In this document: one piece after another, positions 8,148-18,100 of the stretch
Numbering within the stretch: the first letter of the stretch is position 1
Layout of the letters: each line of letters starts with the position of its first letter
Made by a program: the position numbers and the translations under genes
Notes under the pieces: model-generated
What the model was told of the DNA's origin: nothing
Seen by the model: the letters and a program-made list of their open reading frames with translations, nothing else
Databases searched by the model: none
From: an uncultured Rubripirellula sp.
GTDB taxonomy: Bacteria; Planctomycetota; Planctomycetia; Pirellulales; Pirellulaceae
Length of the DNA stretch: 42,477 bases
Assembly (NCBI GenBank): GCA_938045805.1
Contig: CALIBL010000033.1
Coordinates: 1 to 42,477, forward strand
Reading direction: 5' to 3'

Positions 8148-9140
8148 ATGAACACAACCCCTGAAAATCATTCAGCTTCGCTCCGAGGCGATCTGATCAA
8201 TGTTGTTCGCGGCTTCTGTATGGGAGCGGCCGATACGGTACCCGGAGTAAGCGGTGGAACGGTCGCATTGATCATGGGACACTACACAAGATTGGTTCGA
8301 GCCATTAGCCGCGTCGACAGCAAGCTCCTCTCACTTCTGAAGGAGCGGAAATGGGGCACCGCTGCCCAACACGTTGATGCGAGATTCTTGGTGGCTCTGG
8401 CCGCGGGGATCGGCTGTGGAATCGTCCTACTCGCCAATGCGATGCACTTCCTCCTCGATGCCTACCTTCCAGAAACGTTTGCCGTTTTTCTTGGCTTGCT
8501 CGCAGCCAGTCTATGGGTCGTGGTGAAATCCATTGACCAATGGAACCTGAATCGTCTTGTCACTCTACTGACGGCAGCAGGGATTGCAGTGGGTATCTCA
8601 TCACTTCCGACCACCAGCGGGGACCCGTCACTCCCATACCTCTTCATGGCGGCTTCCATTGCGATCTGCGCCATGATCCTGCCCGGCATTAGTGGTGCAT
8701 TTGTCTTATTAGTTTTTGGTGTTTATCACCCGGTCACCGGTATCATCAAAGACTTTGCCAAGCTCAATTTCAGTACGGAAGGATTCCTCCAACTCACCGT
8801 TGTAGCTATGGGCTGTGGCTTTGGATTGCTCGCCTTTTCGAGGCTCCTGCGATACTTGCTCGAGCACCGACCTTCCACCACACTCGCAGGACTGACGGGC
8901 CTGATGCTGGGCAGTGCATTCAAGCTCTGGCCGCTCCAGAAAGCAACGGCGGAGACAGCCGCACTGAAGCCTAAGTTTCGAGTAATGGAATACTTCTCGC
9001 CATCCAACTGGGAAGGCACTCCAGTCATCACACTAGCCGCACTAGCGGTCACTGCCGCAATCCTCGTCGTGGTTGCCGAAACCGTGTCACAGCGATTGGG
9101 CCAACAACGTCACACAAACTCGGAAACCTCTCAGCCATAG
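8148..9140 (+). CDS. popT: DUF368 family undecaprenyl-phosphate translocase (PopT-type)
   Basis: The protein is about 330 residues with many membrane segments. It has the DUF368 signature MGAADTVPGVSGGTVAL at residues 25-41 and its second-half counterpart MILPGISGAFVLL at 176-188, reflecting the internal duplication of the family. DUF368 proteins (PopT) were shown to recycle undecaprenyl phosphate across the cytoplasmic membrane, alongside DedA-family UptA. The ATG at 8148 starts the conserved part closely; an in-frame TTG at 8088 could add 20 residues that look non-conserved. The gene is divergent from uppP, which makes the carrier-lipid substrate likely here. The family call is firm; the gene symbol rests on function shown in other bacteria. 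Confidence 0.88.
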   Translation: MNTTPENHSASLRGDLINVVRGFCMGAADTVPGVSGGTVALIMGHYTRLVRAISRVDSKLLSLLKERKWGTAAQHVDARFLVALAAGIGCGIVLLANAMHFLLDAYLPETFAVFLGLLAASLWVVVKSIDQWNLNRLVTLLTAAGIAVGISSLPTTSGDPSLPYLFMAASIAICAMILPGISGAFVLLVFGVYHPVTGIIKDFAKLNFSTEGFLQLTVVAMGCGFGLLAFSRLLRYLLEHRPSTTLAGLTGLMLGSAFKLWPLQKATAETAALKPKFRVMEYFSPSNWEGTPVITLAALAVTAAILVVVAETVSQRLGQQRHTNSETSQP

Positions 9141-9253
9141 CAATGGCAACTTGGCGATCGGTTGGCTTCCAATCACAGCGGCGAGTGCCTAAGAACAAAG
9201 CCTTCAATCGAAGCTTTATCGATGGACTTCAATAAAGACGTTAAATCGCCGCT

Positions 9254-10564
9254 CTAGATGATCCGCTGAATCCGAATCGCCGAAGCTTGTCCCTGTGGCG
9301 TGATGTTGACCGAGATAAAAGAGTCACCGGCAGCGACGCCCGAGGCCGCACAAGCATTGATGGGACAATGCTCATCCAACGAACCTAAATTTCGAATCGG
9401 GAACAACTCTCCGCCGAGTGAAAGAACGCTGGCTACCATCTCGACCATCCCGCTACCGGCACCAAGATTCCCAAAATGCCCTTTGGCGGTTGTGACCGGT
9501 GGTTGCTGGCTTGCCGAGCCGAAGACGTCAGCAATGGCTGCCGCTTCCTGCCGGTCCCCGTCAACGGTGCCCAAACCATGAGCATGGATGTGACCGATCG
9601 ATGCCGGATCAGCATCTCCCAGTGCGGATCGCAGTGCGTTGGCAATCGCTCGCTGCTGGTAGTCTTCACCGGCAGCACCACCAACGGCACTACTCCCGTA
9701 ACCCACCACCTCACCAAGAATCTTTGCACCACGCTTCGTGGCGTGATCATAGGACTCGAGAACCATCGCTCCGGCACCTTCACCTAAGACGCTACCATCG
9801 CGAGACTGATCAAAGGGACGCGACATCGCGGTGTGATCTTCACAAGTTGATGCGAGCTTTTCTTGCAACGCCGCATGCAGTGTGCGGAGCGGGTGAATCC
9901 TCGAACCCGTTGCGCCGACGATCAATGAATCCGCATGCCCACGTTGGATGGTACTAAATGCCTCGGCAGTTGCCGCACCCGCCGCCGCCTCACGCATGGT
10001 GATGGAGTTATTCGGTCCCCGCAGATCATTATAAATTGCGACGTGGCTAGCTGGCATATTCGGCAGGTACTTCAGTAACCACAGGGGATTCACCTCTGGC
10101 TTGCCCGTTTGGCCCCACTCACTTATCTGAAACTGACCGTCCTCGTCCAAGCATTTGGCAATACCCGCTGTGAATTCTTCAGGGAGCGACATGATGTAAT
10201 CGCAACCAAAAATCACTCCCGTGCGATCACGGTCACGAATCTCCTCGGTCAATCCGGAATCTGACAGTGCCCGCTGCGCAACAGCAACCCCCATTTCAAT
10301 TTCGCGGCACATCACTTTGGTGCCCTTACGAATCGTCCGTTTTAATGTCTTTTCTAGCGGACCATAGTCATCGATGTGTCCACTGAAATCATGCGCTTCC
10401 GCGCCATGGTCGATTGACAACACGCCGTGGGGGATCCGAGTGAATGGCTTGATGCCACTTTCACCGGCACGCAAGCGGTCAACCATCGCCTCAGGCTCCA
10501 GACCAAGGGGAGAAACCACCCCCACTCCAGTGATAACAACGCGGCGTGTTGAAGAGTTATCCAT
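9254..10564 (-). CDS. FabF/KS-like protein with degenerate active site (chain-length-factor-like)
   Basis: About 436 residues, full-length for a KAS II or type II polyketide ketosynthase. The thiolase-fold landmarks are present: VVITGVGVVSPLG at the N-terminus, GPNNSI before the nucleophile elbow, VLGEGAGAMVLE, the HAHGLGT histidine motif (His329) and the lysine motif beginning at Lys361. Gap-free comparison with FabF puts Glu192 (in MREAAAGA) where the catalytic cysteine belongs, and Asn366 (KGHFGNLGAG) where the second catalytic histidine belongs. KS-beta/chain-length factors likewise lack the cysteine, usually having glutamine. No ACP, ketoreductase or partner KS is adjacent. The ATG at 10564 is preferred to a GTG at 10579. 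A condensing reaction is unlikely unaided; a heterodimer or decarboxylating role is inference. Confidence 0.88.
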   Translation of the reverse strand: MDNSSTRRVVITGVGVVSPLGLEPEAMVDRLRAGESGIKPFTRIPHGVLSIDHGAEAHDFSGHIDDYGPLEKTLKRTIRKGTKVMCREIEMGVAVAQRALSDSGLTEEIRDRDRTGVIFGCDYIMSLPEEFTAGIAKCLDEDGQFQISEWGQTGKPEVNPLWLLKYLPNMPASHVAIYNDLRGPNNSITMREAAAGAATAEAFSTIQRGHADSLIVGATGSRIHPLRTLHAALQEKLASTCEDHTAMSRPFDQSRDGSVLGEGAGAMVLESYDHATKRGAKILGEVVGYGSSAVGGAAGEDYQQRAIANALRSALGDADPASIGHIHAHGLGTVDGDRQEAAAIADVFGSASQQPPVTTAKGHFGNLGAGSGMVEMVASVLSLGGELFPIRNLGSLDEHCPINACAASGVAAGDSFISVNITPQGQASAIRIQRII

Positions 10565-10711
10565 TTGGCGAACAATCACTCGTTAAAAATCTGTAAACGT
10601 TTTGCCTGGCCCACCACTCAAGTGGGTCACGTGCTCAGGTCTCCCAACGTCACCATATCCTAATCCGACTCAGCTTCTTGCATGAGGGGGGAGGGTAGAG
10701 GGAGATTGAGT

Positions 10712-12043
10712 TCAATAACGACCGCGTGTCATGCCTGAATTCTGACCGATCCTCGGGGCCTGCTGGTAGGTGGACTCTGCACCAACCGCCGATGCACTTG
10801 CTGCCCCTGAAAGAGGCTGAGCTGATGCCAAAGCCTCAGATGCTCGACCTCGGAATTGAACGAACAACAAGGCATCAGCACGTCCGGACGTGTTGCCAGT
10901 TAATGCGTCAAGATTCAAGAGGGGAATGGATACACCTTGGCTCTCCGGGTGTGCAACGACACCGCAAGAGAGCAGCAGAACCCGATCAGAAGGCCAACGA
11001 AAACGCTCCTTGAGCCGCCAGCTGACCAATTGTGGTACCTCGATCCGTCCGCGATAAGCTTGCCCTCCTTGAACTGGTAGCAGCAGATCTACGGGATTCA
11101 ATTTGTCGACTTGATCGATATCAGCTTCGATCACGCAGTCAATCACTCGACTGTCAGTCGATAACAGGGGACTGATTGCCAACCGATAACCCTCATGCAG
11201 CTCGCCCGTTTCCGGCTCATATGGAGGCCAACCGGATTGGGACGGCCGATAGCTTCGGACATAATTCCTCCCGCGAATATTCACTACCCGTCCAGTTTGA
11301 CCGTTATGAATCGCAAGATTCATCTCCTGAGTCTGCTCGGCATCAGGCCGCTGCTTCAACTGGTTCATCACAATCGCCGCATTCTCTTTGCTCAACAACC
11401 AGGCCTGAACTCCGGGTGACTCCACGTTCACGTGTTGCATCAACGGATAGGCTGCATTGCGCCACGAAGGACTACTGACTCGAACCACTTTTAAACTCAG
11501 CAACTGAGGATCTTTTTCGCCATCAACAAATCGCTCCACCACACCTCCTACCAAACGTTGCATCTCGCTGGTGTGGTAAACCGACAGCTGATCGCGATTG
11601 ACGTTCATGAAACCAAATGGTTCTGAGAACCATACTTCTGAACCTGTCTCTCGTAAGATCCAATCAACGATCGCTCTCTCGGGCCGATCATACTGCCGCA
11701 GAACATCGGTGTAGGGACGCAGATTGTAAACGCGATGCTCTTGCCCCGCAGATTTGGAAAGCTGACCATCTCCCGGTTGTCCAACCGACGAGAGGACCGC
11801 TCGGGTCGGTCGTGGTGTGAAGCCGCCCGATTGCATACTGCGAGGCGTGAGGTCTGATGCTGGCGACTGAGTACCTGTACCGACCGCGTTGCTCTGATCA
11901 CTTGGATTTTCAGATGCATCGGTTGAAGGAAAACCCAGCCCCTGCGCTGTCAACTCACGTGGAGCAACAAATGACGCAAGCATCAAAACGATGAGCGTGG
12001 ACACGAGGCAGCACTGGCCCGGGAAAGTCGTTCTTGTTTTCAT
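10712..12043 (-). CDS. Secreted protein of unknown function
   Basis: I do not recognise a named family. From the ATG at 12043 the product is about 443 residues. It has a signal peptide (basic MKTR start, hydrophobic core about 13-25, likely cleavage after LTA near 32), then a low-complexity Ser/Thr/Pro/Gln-rich linker to about residue 85, then a folded region. The folded part begins VYNLRPYTDVL and includes an NGQTGRVVNIRGRNYV segment followed by EGYRLAISPLLSTDSRVIDCVIEADI. That order (an 'NGQ' strand, then a conserved 'G-x-x-x-x-I-x-P-x-x' strand, then alternating hydrophobics) recalls the secretin beta-domain of type II/III secretion proteins, but the similarity is weak and by eye. An upstream in-frame extension to 12157 lacks signal-peptide character. 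Confidence 0.72.
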   Translation of the reverse strand: MKTRTTFPGQCCLVSTLIVLMLASFVAPRELTAQGLGFPSTDASENPSDQSNAVGTGTQSPASDLTPRSMQSGGFTPRPTRAVLSSVGQPGDGQLSKSAGQEHRVYNLRPYTDVLRQYDRPERAIVDWILRETGSEVWFSEPFGFMNVNRDQLSVYHTSEMQRLVGGVVERFVDGEKDPQLLSLKVVRVSSPSWRNAAYPLMQHVNVESPGVQAWLLSKENAAIVMNQLKQRPDAEQTQEMNLAIHNGQTGRVVNIRGRNYVRSYRPSQSGWPPYEPETGELHEGYRLAISPLLSTDSRVIDCVIEADIDQVDKLNPVDLLLPVQGGQAYRGRIEVPQLVSWRLKERFRWPSDRVLLLSCGVVAHPESQGVSIPLLNLDALTGNTSGRADALLFVQFRGRASEALASAQPLSGAASASAVGAESTYQQAPRIGQNSGMTRGRY

Positions 12044-12259
12044 CCCTGAAACTTCTTTTTCTCGCGTCTCTGATCCATGAGCGAAAATCGTATCACCTTG
12101 TGAAACCCAATCTTTCACGCACCTATCTCGTATACCTGTCACCGCCAAACGCGGCAAGATAGAAACAGCGGAGTTGATAGCAATGAGAAATCGGCCACGA
12201 ATCGATTTGACCGTTGTTTGCTACCTCATCAAGTGACCAAGCAGACTCTTTGATTGCAC

Positions 12260-12294
12260 AAAAAAAGCCCGCTCTGACGGAACAGAGCGAGCTT
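12260..12294 (-). terminator. Rho-independent terminator after tRNA-Pro
   Basis: On the minus strand GCTCGCTCTG pairs with CAGAGCGGGC (one mismatch) around a six-base loop and is followed by seven T residues. It lies just after the tRNA-Pro 3' end, so it ends the tRNA transcript rather than a protein gene. Confidence 0.85.
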
Positions 12295-12303
12295 ATTTTC
12301 AGG

Positions 12304-12378
12304 TCGGGCTGAGAGGATTCGAACCTCCGACCTTTTGACCCCCAGTCAAACGCGCTAACCAGGCTGCGCTACAGCCCG
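12304..12378 (-). tRNA. tRNA-Pro (anticodon GGG)
   Basis: The minus strand folds as a full cloverleaf. The acceptor stem is CGGGCTG with CAGCCCG and the discriminator is A. The D arm is GCGC...GCGC with GGTTA in the loop. The anticodon stem TTTGA/TCAAA encloses CTGGGGG (anticodon GGG), and the T arm is GGAGG-TTCGAAT-CCTCT. The CCA end is not encoded. A terminator follows directly. Confidence 0.96.
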
Positions 12379-12751
12379 CCACAAAAAGCCTGCTCGGTAA
12401 AGAATCAAACCCAGAGGCTCTCTGACGACCACAAATTACATCAAGCAAGATGATTTCGCTAGTCGCCTGCGAAAGTTCTTAAATTCTTGAGTCGAAGAGG
12501 CTGCGAGTTGCTAAAAGCGGTGAATTCAAACCGCTTGGTGATTCCGTCGTTGGTGAACAGAACCCGAATGGCACACAACCGAGTTCCCGAGGCATCCATG
12601 CTTTCTCTGTCCCCATACGTCCTTGACCCAAGTCCTCTAAAAGTTGAGACTCATCATCGCAGCGTCTGCATCGCTACAGCGACCCATCATGCCGTGGCAC
12701 TGCAGTTATCAATGGCTTCAACGGCCCACTCCTTCCAAAACGAATCTAGCC
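12379..12751. other. Divergent intergenic region between tRNA-Pro and pyrF
   Basis: The 373 bases hold no convincing gene. Open frames on the plus strand here are upstream extensions of, or overlap, pyrF and lack conserved features. Promoters for tRNA-Pro (minus) and pyrF (plus) must lie here, but I cannot assign them confidently. Confidence 0.4.
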
Positions 12752-13648
12752 ATGCACTTTGCAGATCGACTCGCCAACGCAGTCACCAGAACCGGCTCCA
12801 TTACGTGTGTAGGACTCGACCCGAGGAAAGCACAGCTTCCAGCCGTTCTTCAGAACGATGTCAGCGACAATAGTCCCAGCCAGTGGGCCAATGCCTACCA
12901 AACTTTTTGCTGTGAAATCATTGACGTTGTCAAAGATCTCGTGCCCTGCGTCAAACCCCAAGCTGCGTTCTTTGAGGCTTTGGGGCCCGAGGGCATGTCA
13001 GCGCTTGGCCATGTGATACGCTACGCCGAGCAGTCGGGACTTTTGGTGATCACTGACGGAAAGAGAAACGATATTGGTAGCACGGCTACCGCTTACGCCG
13101 ATGCTTATCTGGGTACCGACAGCCCATGGGGTAGCGATTCACTCACAGTCAGCCCTTATCTTGGCCGAGACAGCCTCGAACCATTCGCTGAGATGTGTGA
13201 CCAACGCCAAGCCGGTATTTTTGTCCTCGTAAAAACCTCCAACCCAGGGGGCGGGTTGTTTCAGGATCGTCAAACCGACGGCCAAACCCTTTATCAATCA
13301 GTAGCCTCGCTCGTCCGAGAGCTCAATGAACCAAGACTGGGTGAATGTGGTTTTGGTCCTGTCGGTGCGGTGGTTGGTGCAACCTATCCCGAGCAACTCG
13401 CTGAACTAAGACAAGCAATGCCAACCAGCTGGATTTTGATCCCCGGGTTTGGCGCACAAGGTGGTGCAGCTGAAGACGTACTCATTGGCCTCGATCAAAA
13501 CGGGCTAGGTGCAATCGTCAATAACTCGCGGAATCTGATTTTCGCTCACGCGCGTGAAGAATACCGTGACCGATTTTCTGATCATCAGTGGCAGGATGCA
13601 GTTGCTGAAGCAACCAAAGCAATGAATGATCAGCTGAAACGTTCTTAG
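12752..13648 (+). CDS. pyrF: Orotidine-5'-phosphate decarboxylase, type 2 (PyrF)
   Basis: PyrF catalyses the last step of UMP synthesis, decarboxylating OMP. The 298-residue product is the longer type 2 (mycobacterial/Myxococcus-like) form. It shows TCVGLDPR near the N-terminus, the catalytic motif DGKRNDIGSTA with Lys104 and Asp102/Asp107, the type 2 signature LVKTSNPGG, and the phosphate-binding PGFGAQGG near the C-terminus. The ATG at 12752 gives the standard N-terminus; an in-frame upstream extension to 12644 is not PyrF-like. The last codons overlap the end of the convergent DUF1501 gene by four bases, so no terminator separates them. Confidence 0.96.
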   Translation: MHFADRLANAVTRTGSITCVGLDPRKAQLPAVLQNDVSDNSPSQWANAYQTFCCEIIDVVKDLVPCVKPQAAFFEALGPEGMSALGHVIRYAEQSGLLVITDGKRNDIGSTATAYADAYLGTDSPWGSDSLTVSPYLGRDSLEPFAEMCDQRQAGIFVLVKTSNPGGGLFQDRQTDGQTLYQSVASLVRELNEPRLGECGFGPVGAVVGATYPEQLAELRQAMPTSWILIPGFGAQGGAAEDVLIGLDQNGLGAIVNNSRNLIFAHAREEYRDRFSDHQWQDAVAEATKAMNDQLKRS

Positions 13649-15105
13649 GCGAGCAGTTCCTGCAGAACGTGGCCGTGTACATCGGTTAGCCGTCGATCAA
13701 TTCCATCATGGCGAACCGTGAGACGTTCGTGGTCGATACCCAACAAATGCAAGATCGTTGCATGCACATCATAGACCTGGGTAGGATTGGATCGATCCGC
13801 AGGCTTGTAGCCCCACTGATCCGATGGACCGTAACTGATACCGCCCTTGATCCCTCCTCCAGCTAACCAATTCGTGAAGACATAGGGATTATGATCACGG
13901 CCAAGTGAACCTTGAGTGCTTGGCATGCGACCAAACTCGGTTGTCCACAACACGATCGTGTCCTCGAGCAAACCGGTCTGCTTTAGGTCAGCAAGTAAAG
14001 CTGCGGTTCCGACGGCCATTCCTCGTGCAAGTGGTCCGTGATCCCGCTCGATGTTCTCGTGACTGTCCCAGTTGCGACGCGGAAAGCTATTGTCATTACC
14101 GGACCAAATCTGGACAAACCTAACACCGCGTTCAAGCAAGCGTCGGGCGATCAAGCATTTTCGACCAAAGTACTCCGCCTCCTCAGGTGCGTTAATCGAA
14201 TCGGGATAGACTGCCCCTTCTCGATCCAGACCATACATCTTCATGATGTGGGCTGGCTCACCACTCAAATCAAGAGCTTCCGGAGCGGACAACTGCATCC
14301 GTGCGGCCAGCTCATAGGCACGCAACCGCGACTCCAATCGCGAATCACCCTGACGCGTTTCTTGAAACTGGCGATTCATTTGATTGAGCAACTTCAAACC
14401 ATCGCGATCCGCAACTCTTGTTGCAAACTCCGCACGCGGATAAAGGTCTTCGATTGGATTGGATCGCTGTGGAAAAATCGCGGTCCCTTGAGCACTTGCG
14501 GGCAGAAAACCAGCTCCCCAGTTCTTGGGTCCATTACTCGCAAATCCACGGTGATCAGGAAGCACCACAAAGGTTGGCAATTCTTCTCGAATGGATCCCA
14601 GTGCGTAACTAATCCATGAGCCCATCCCCGGAAACCCTGGTCGATCAAAACCTGTTGCCTGCAGATAGGTCGCCTGCGAATGAACCCCCGTCTTTCCGAC
14701 CATATTGTGGATGAAAGCAATATCATCGACATGCGGGGCAAGCGGTTGCACCACTTCGCTGATCATTTTGCCACTTTCCCCAGCGGGAGCGAAGCGGAAA
14801 GGTGACTTCATCCAAGGGCCCAATCCGTTCTGAAACGCTTCCACTGGCTCACCAAAGTCGGAAGGCTCGCCATGATGCTTTTCGAGTTCCGGCTTGTAAT
14901 CCCAAAGATCAAGATGACTCGCCGCACCAGCCATAAATAATTGCACAACACGTTTGGCTTTCGGGGGATGATGAAGCACTTCAACGACGCCATCAGCCCG
15001 TGAATCCTTTTGCAACATGGCAGCGAGAGCGATGGCACCAAATCCACCTGCACCGCCAGTGATCGCCTGTCGTCGATTGATTGATTGATTCATGTCGCGT
15101 TCCAT
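13645..15105 (-). CDS. DUF1501 domain protein, Tat-exported
   Basis: DUF1501 proteins belong to the alkaline-phosphatase/sulfatase-like fold group and are abundant in planctomycetes, where they are usually paired with PSCyt1/DUF1549/DUF1553 proteins; their substrate is not known. About 486 residues. The N-terminus has a twin-arginine signal (INRRQAIT followed by a Gly/Ala hydrophobic stretch). Later segments include GVHSQATYLQATG, RRLLERGVRFVQIWSG, TTEFGRMPSTQGSLGRDHNP and the C-terminal LLGIDHERLTVRHDG, which are typical of the family. The upstream gene's TGA overlaps the ATG at 15105 (TGATG), suggesting translational coupling; an alternative ATG at 15093 has GGA upstream. It overlaps pyrF tail to tail by four bases. 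Confidence 0.93.
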   Translation of the reverse strand: MERDMNQSINRRQAITGGAGGFGAIALAAMLQKDSRADGVVEVLHHPPKAKRVVQLFMAGAASHLDLWDYKPELEKHHGEPSDFGEPVEAFQNGLGPWMKSPFRFAPAGESGKMISEVVQPLAPHVDDIAFIHNMVGKTGVHSQATYLQATGFDRPGFPGMGSWISYALGSIREELPTFVVLPDHRGFASNGPKNWGAGFLPASAQGTAIFPQRSNPIEDLYPRAEFATRVADRDGLKLLNQMNRQFQETRQGDSRLESRLRAYELAARMQLSAPEALDLSGEPAHIMKMYGLDREGAVYPDSINAPEEAEYFGRKCLIARRLLERGVRFVQIWSGNDNSFPRRNWDSHENIERDHGPLARGMAVGTAALLADLKQTGLLEDTIVLWTTEFGRMPSTQGSLGRDHNPYVFTNWLAGGGIKGGISYGPSDQWGYKPADRSNPTQVYDVHATILHLLGIDHERLTVRHDGIDRRLTDVHGHVLQELLA

Positions 15106-18100
15106 CAGTCGATATAAATGAATTCGCTCAGGTTGAATAGAAACCGGCAAAGGTTCGGTAAGCCGTGCTGCTTTGCGTAAGCCACCATCGCTTGTAAATC
15201 CTCTTGATCTGCTTCACGCTGCACGACCGTTTCAAAAGCAACGGCAACCTGATCGACGAGCATCTCGGCCTCACCTCGCAAAGACTGGTGAAACTTCTCT
15301 GCCATCACGAGATTAAATTGATTATTTAGCAGCGATAATGACTGAAGAGCAGTCAATGTTTCATCGCGTTTAGGCGTGCTCTGAGATGAATCGGCACAGT
15401 CCATGGTCGTCATCCAAGGATCCGGCTGTGAACGCACGATGAATCGATAAATGCTACGCCGATGGGTTGCAGGGTCAGAATGATCGAACTTGTGGTATTC
15501 ATAATGAGGCGAATGCTCCGGTCGCTCTAACTCAAACAAACGATAACCAGGACCTCCCATTGTCGAATCAAGTGCTCCACTGACGAACATGATGGCATCT
15601 CGAATTTCTTCCGCTTCCAATCGTCTTCGATTCATCCTCCAAAGCTTCTCGTTACTCGAATCGATCTTTGCTTTTTCTTCGTCGTGATCCGAAACTTGTT
15701 GGTAGGTTGCGCTGTTGACCATCAATCGGTGGAGATCTTTTATTGAACCCCGCTTCACCCAACGCCCACCATCTCGAAACTCAGCGGCAAGCCAATCCAA
15801 GAGTTCTGGATGAGACGGTAACGCTCCCATCTTCCCAAAGTCATTCGGTGTTGTGACGATCGCTTGTCCAAAATGGTACAGCCAAATACGATTCACGATG
15901 GAACGCCAAACCAAAGGGTGATCATCATGCGTGAGCCAGTTGGCGAGTGCAGCGCGACGTTCCGCTTCGGATGCATTTTGTGAGAGCTCATTCGGCAAAG
16001 GCTCGGGCAATTGCAATAAACTCGGATTGGCAACCTCAAGTGGTTGACTGATCTCACCACGAGCAAGAACGTGAATCGTACGAGGCGCGCCGGAGGTCGG
16101 CTTGAAATTCCCTTGCGGCTTGAAATGAGTCGCAGCGGCGTAGACCATCTTGCCCTCAGGAATCTTCTTTGTTTCCGCTTCCGCATCTTTCACTTGCTGT
16201 TGCAACTTCTCTTTCTGAGCCATGCGATCGGGACTTTGGATCTTCGTCAGTAGCTGGTTTCGCTGGCGTTGCACATCGTGAAATTCATCTGCCAACTGAC
16301 GGTTCAGGTAGTCCGCCCATTTCCCATCAGTGAGGTTACTTTTTCCCCAACGCACCGGAGCTTCGATGGAGTCCAGCGATCGGACCTCACAACCTAGAGC
16401 GAGATTGGCCTGATCGAGATCCAACACCCTGATCTCAGCGAGCGCAAGATGATAATCATTCGCTCTCTCCATTAACTTGGTTGCAGTAACTCGAATTCGT
16501 CGAACCTCGCGTGGCTTGTCCAGTTCAACTCGCAACGGCTGCAGCCCCGGATTCGGCTGATCCAGTTCCGTCCGATCAACAACGATGAGTCCGTCTGAAT
16601 TATCTTCGTCGGCAAAGACCTCAATTTGGTACCGAACGGGAAAACCAAATCCGGCTCCGATGCCAGCATATTCGTCGTGGCAGGGCAACACCTCTAACGC
16701 CGCAACGACTTGGTTCTCACCCAGATCGACCTCGACCCATTTCTCTTCGTTTGCTGTTTTGGTGAGCTGACTGTGGTACCCAAACTGAGGGTCCTTTTTT
16801 ACCGCCACGCGTTCTTTAAGATCCGTGTAACGTTGATCCAACTCAATCAGCAACTCTCCTCCCTCAGCACGAATCTCGTTTTCCAGCCTCTCAATTTGCT
16901 GCTGTGCATCAGCGATTCTTTCCTGCAGTTCTCGTTTCGCCCGCTCCAATTCTGGATCAACATCGTACGGCCTCTCCGCGCGATCCACTGCGGCAAAAAT
17001 GGACTGCAAGCTGTAGTACTGCTGCTGAGAAATCGGATCAAACTTGTGATGATGACAACGCGCGCACTGAACAGTCAAACTGCAAAAGGTATTGAATACC
17101 CCGCTGACCATATCATCTCGATCGAGATTTCTCGCTACCTTGCCATCTAATTTCGACTCCGGCACCTCGACATGCCCAATGAAGTCCCAAGGTCCAGCAG
17201 CAATGAACCCTAAGCCCAAAATTCCATCGGCCTGCCCCGGATAGAGAACATCGCCGGCGACCTGTTCTCGAATGAACTGGCGATAAGACTTATCCTGATT
17301 CATTGAACGAATCACGTAGTCGCGGTACGGCCACGCGTTCTCTCTCAATTTATCTTTGTCGTACCCACATGTGTCGGCATACTTGGCAACATCCAACCAA
17401 TGACGTGCCCAACGCTCCCCGTAATGCGGTGAGGCGAGAAAACGCTCAACCCAATTTTGATAAGCCTTCGGATCCTCATCCGCCAAGAACTCATCCACCT
17501 CTTGCTTTGTAGGTGGCAGGCCAAGAAGGTCAAATTTCAAACGACGAAGTAATGTCCTACGATCGGCCTGCTTCGATGGAGCAAGCCCCCGCTGCAGCAA
17601 TTCACTTTGAATGAACGCATCGACCGGATTCAGATCGCTAGCTTCCGAATTCGGTGCAACTGCTACTGTTGGTATCTCAGGACGACGGATGGGACGAAAC
17701 GACCACCAGCTAAAATCATTGATCGCTGAGGGATGCAACTCTCGTTCTTTTGGCCATTTTGCGCCAGCAAGAATCCATTGCTTGATCGCCTCGCGTTCCC
17801 CATCCGATAGCGGATCTCCATCTTTTGGCATCTCAGCGGTTCCATCATGTGGATTCACCACTTCCCACAGGCGACTCGACTCTAAGTCAGCCGGGACAAT
17901 GTAACCATCCCGCATCGCTGACTCGAACGTCGACATCGAAAAGTCACCCTCTCGCACGCTCTCCTGATGACAGGACAAACATCGAGACTGAAAAACATCG
18001 GCCACTTGCTCAAATAAATCACCGGAAGGGGCAGTGGCACGAGCGGAGTCGCTACCTCCCTCGTCACTTGCCTCCGAACCACTCAAATTCGCTACACCAT

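Noticed and set aside
9200..9225. AAAGCCTTC-AATC-GAAGCTTT hairpin between the convergent DUF368 and ketosynthase genes
   Set aside because: Short stem with a bulged base and no T-run on either strand; not a convincing terminator.
12487..12873. 128-codon plus-strand frame overlapping the 5' end of pyrF
   Set aside because: It runs in another frame across the conserved PyrF N-terminus and has no protein-like features.
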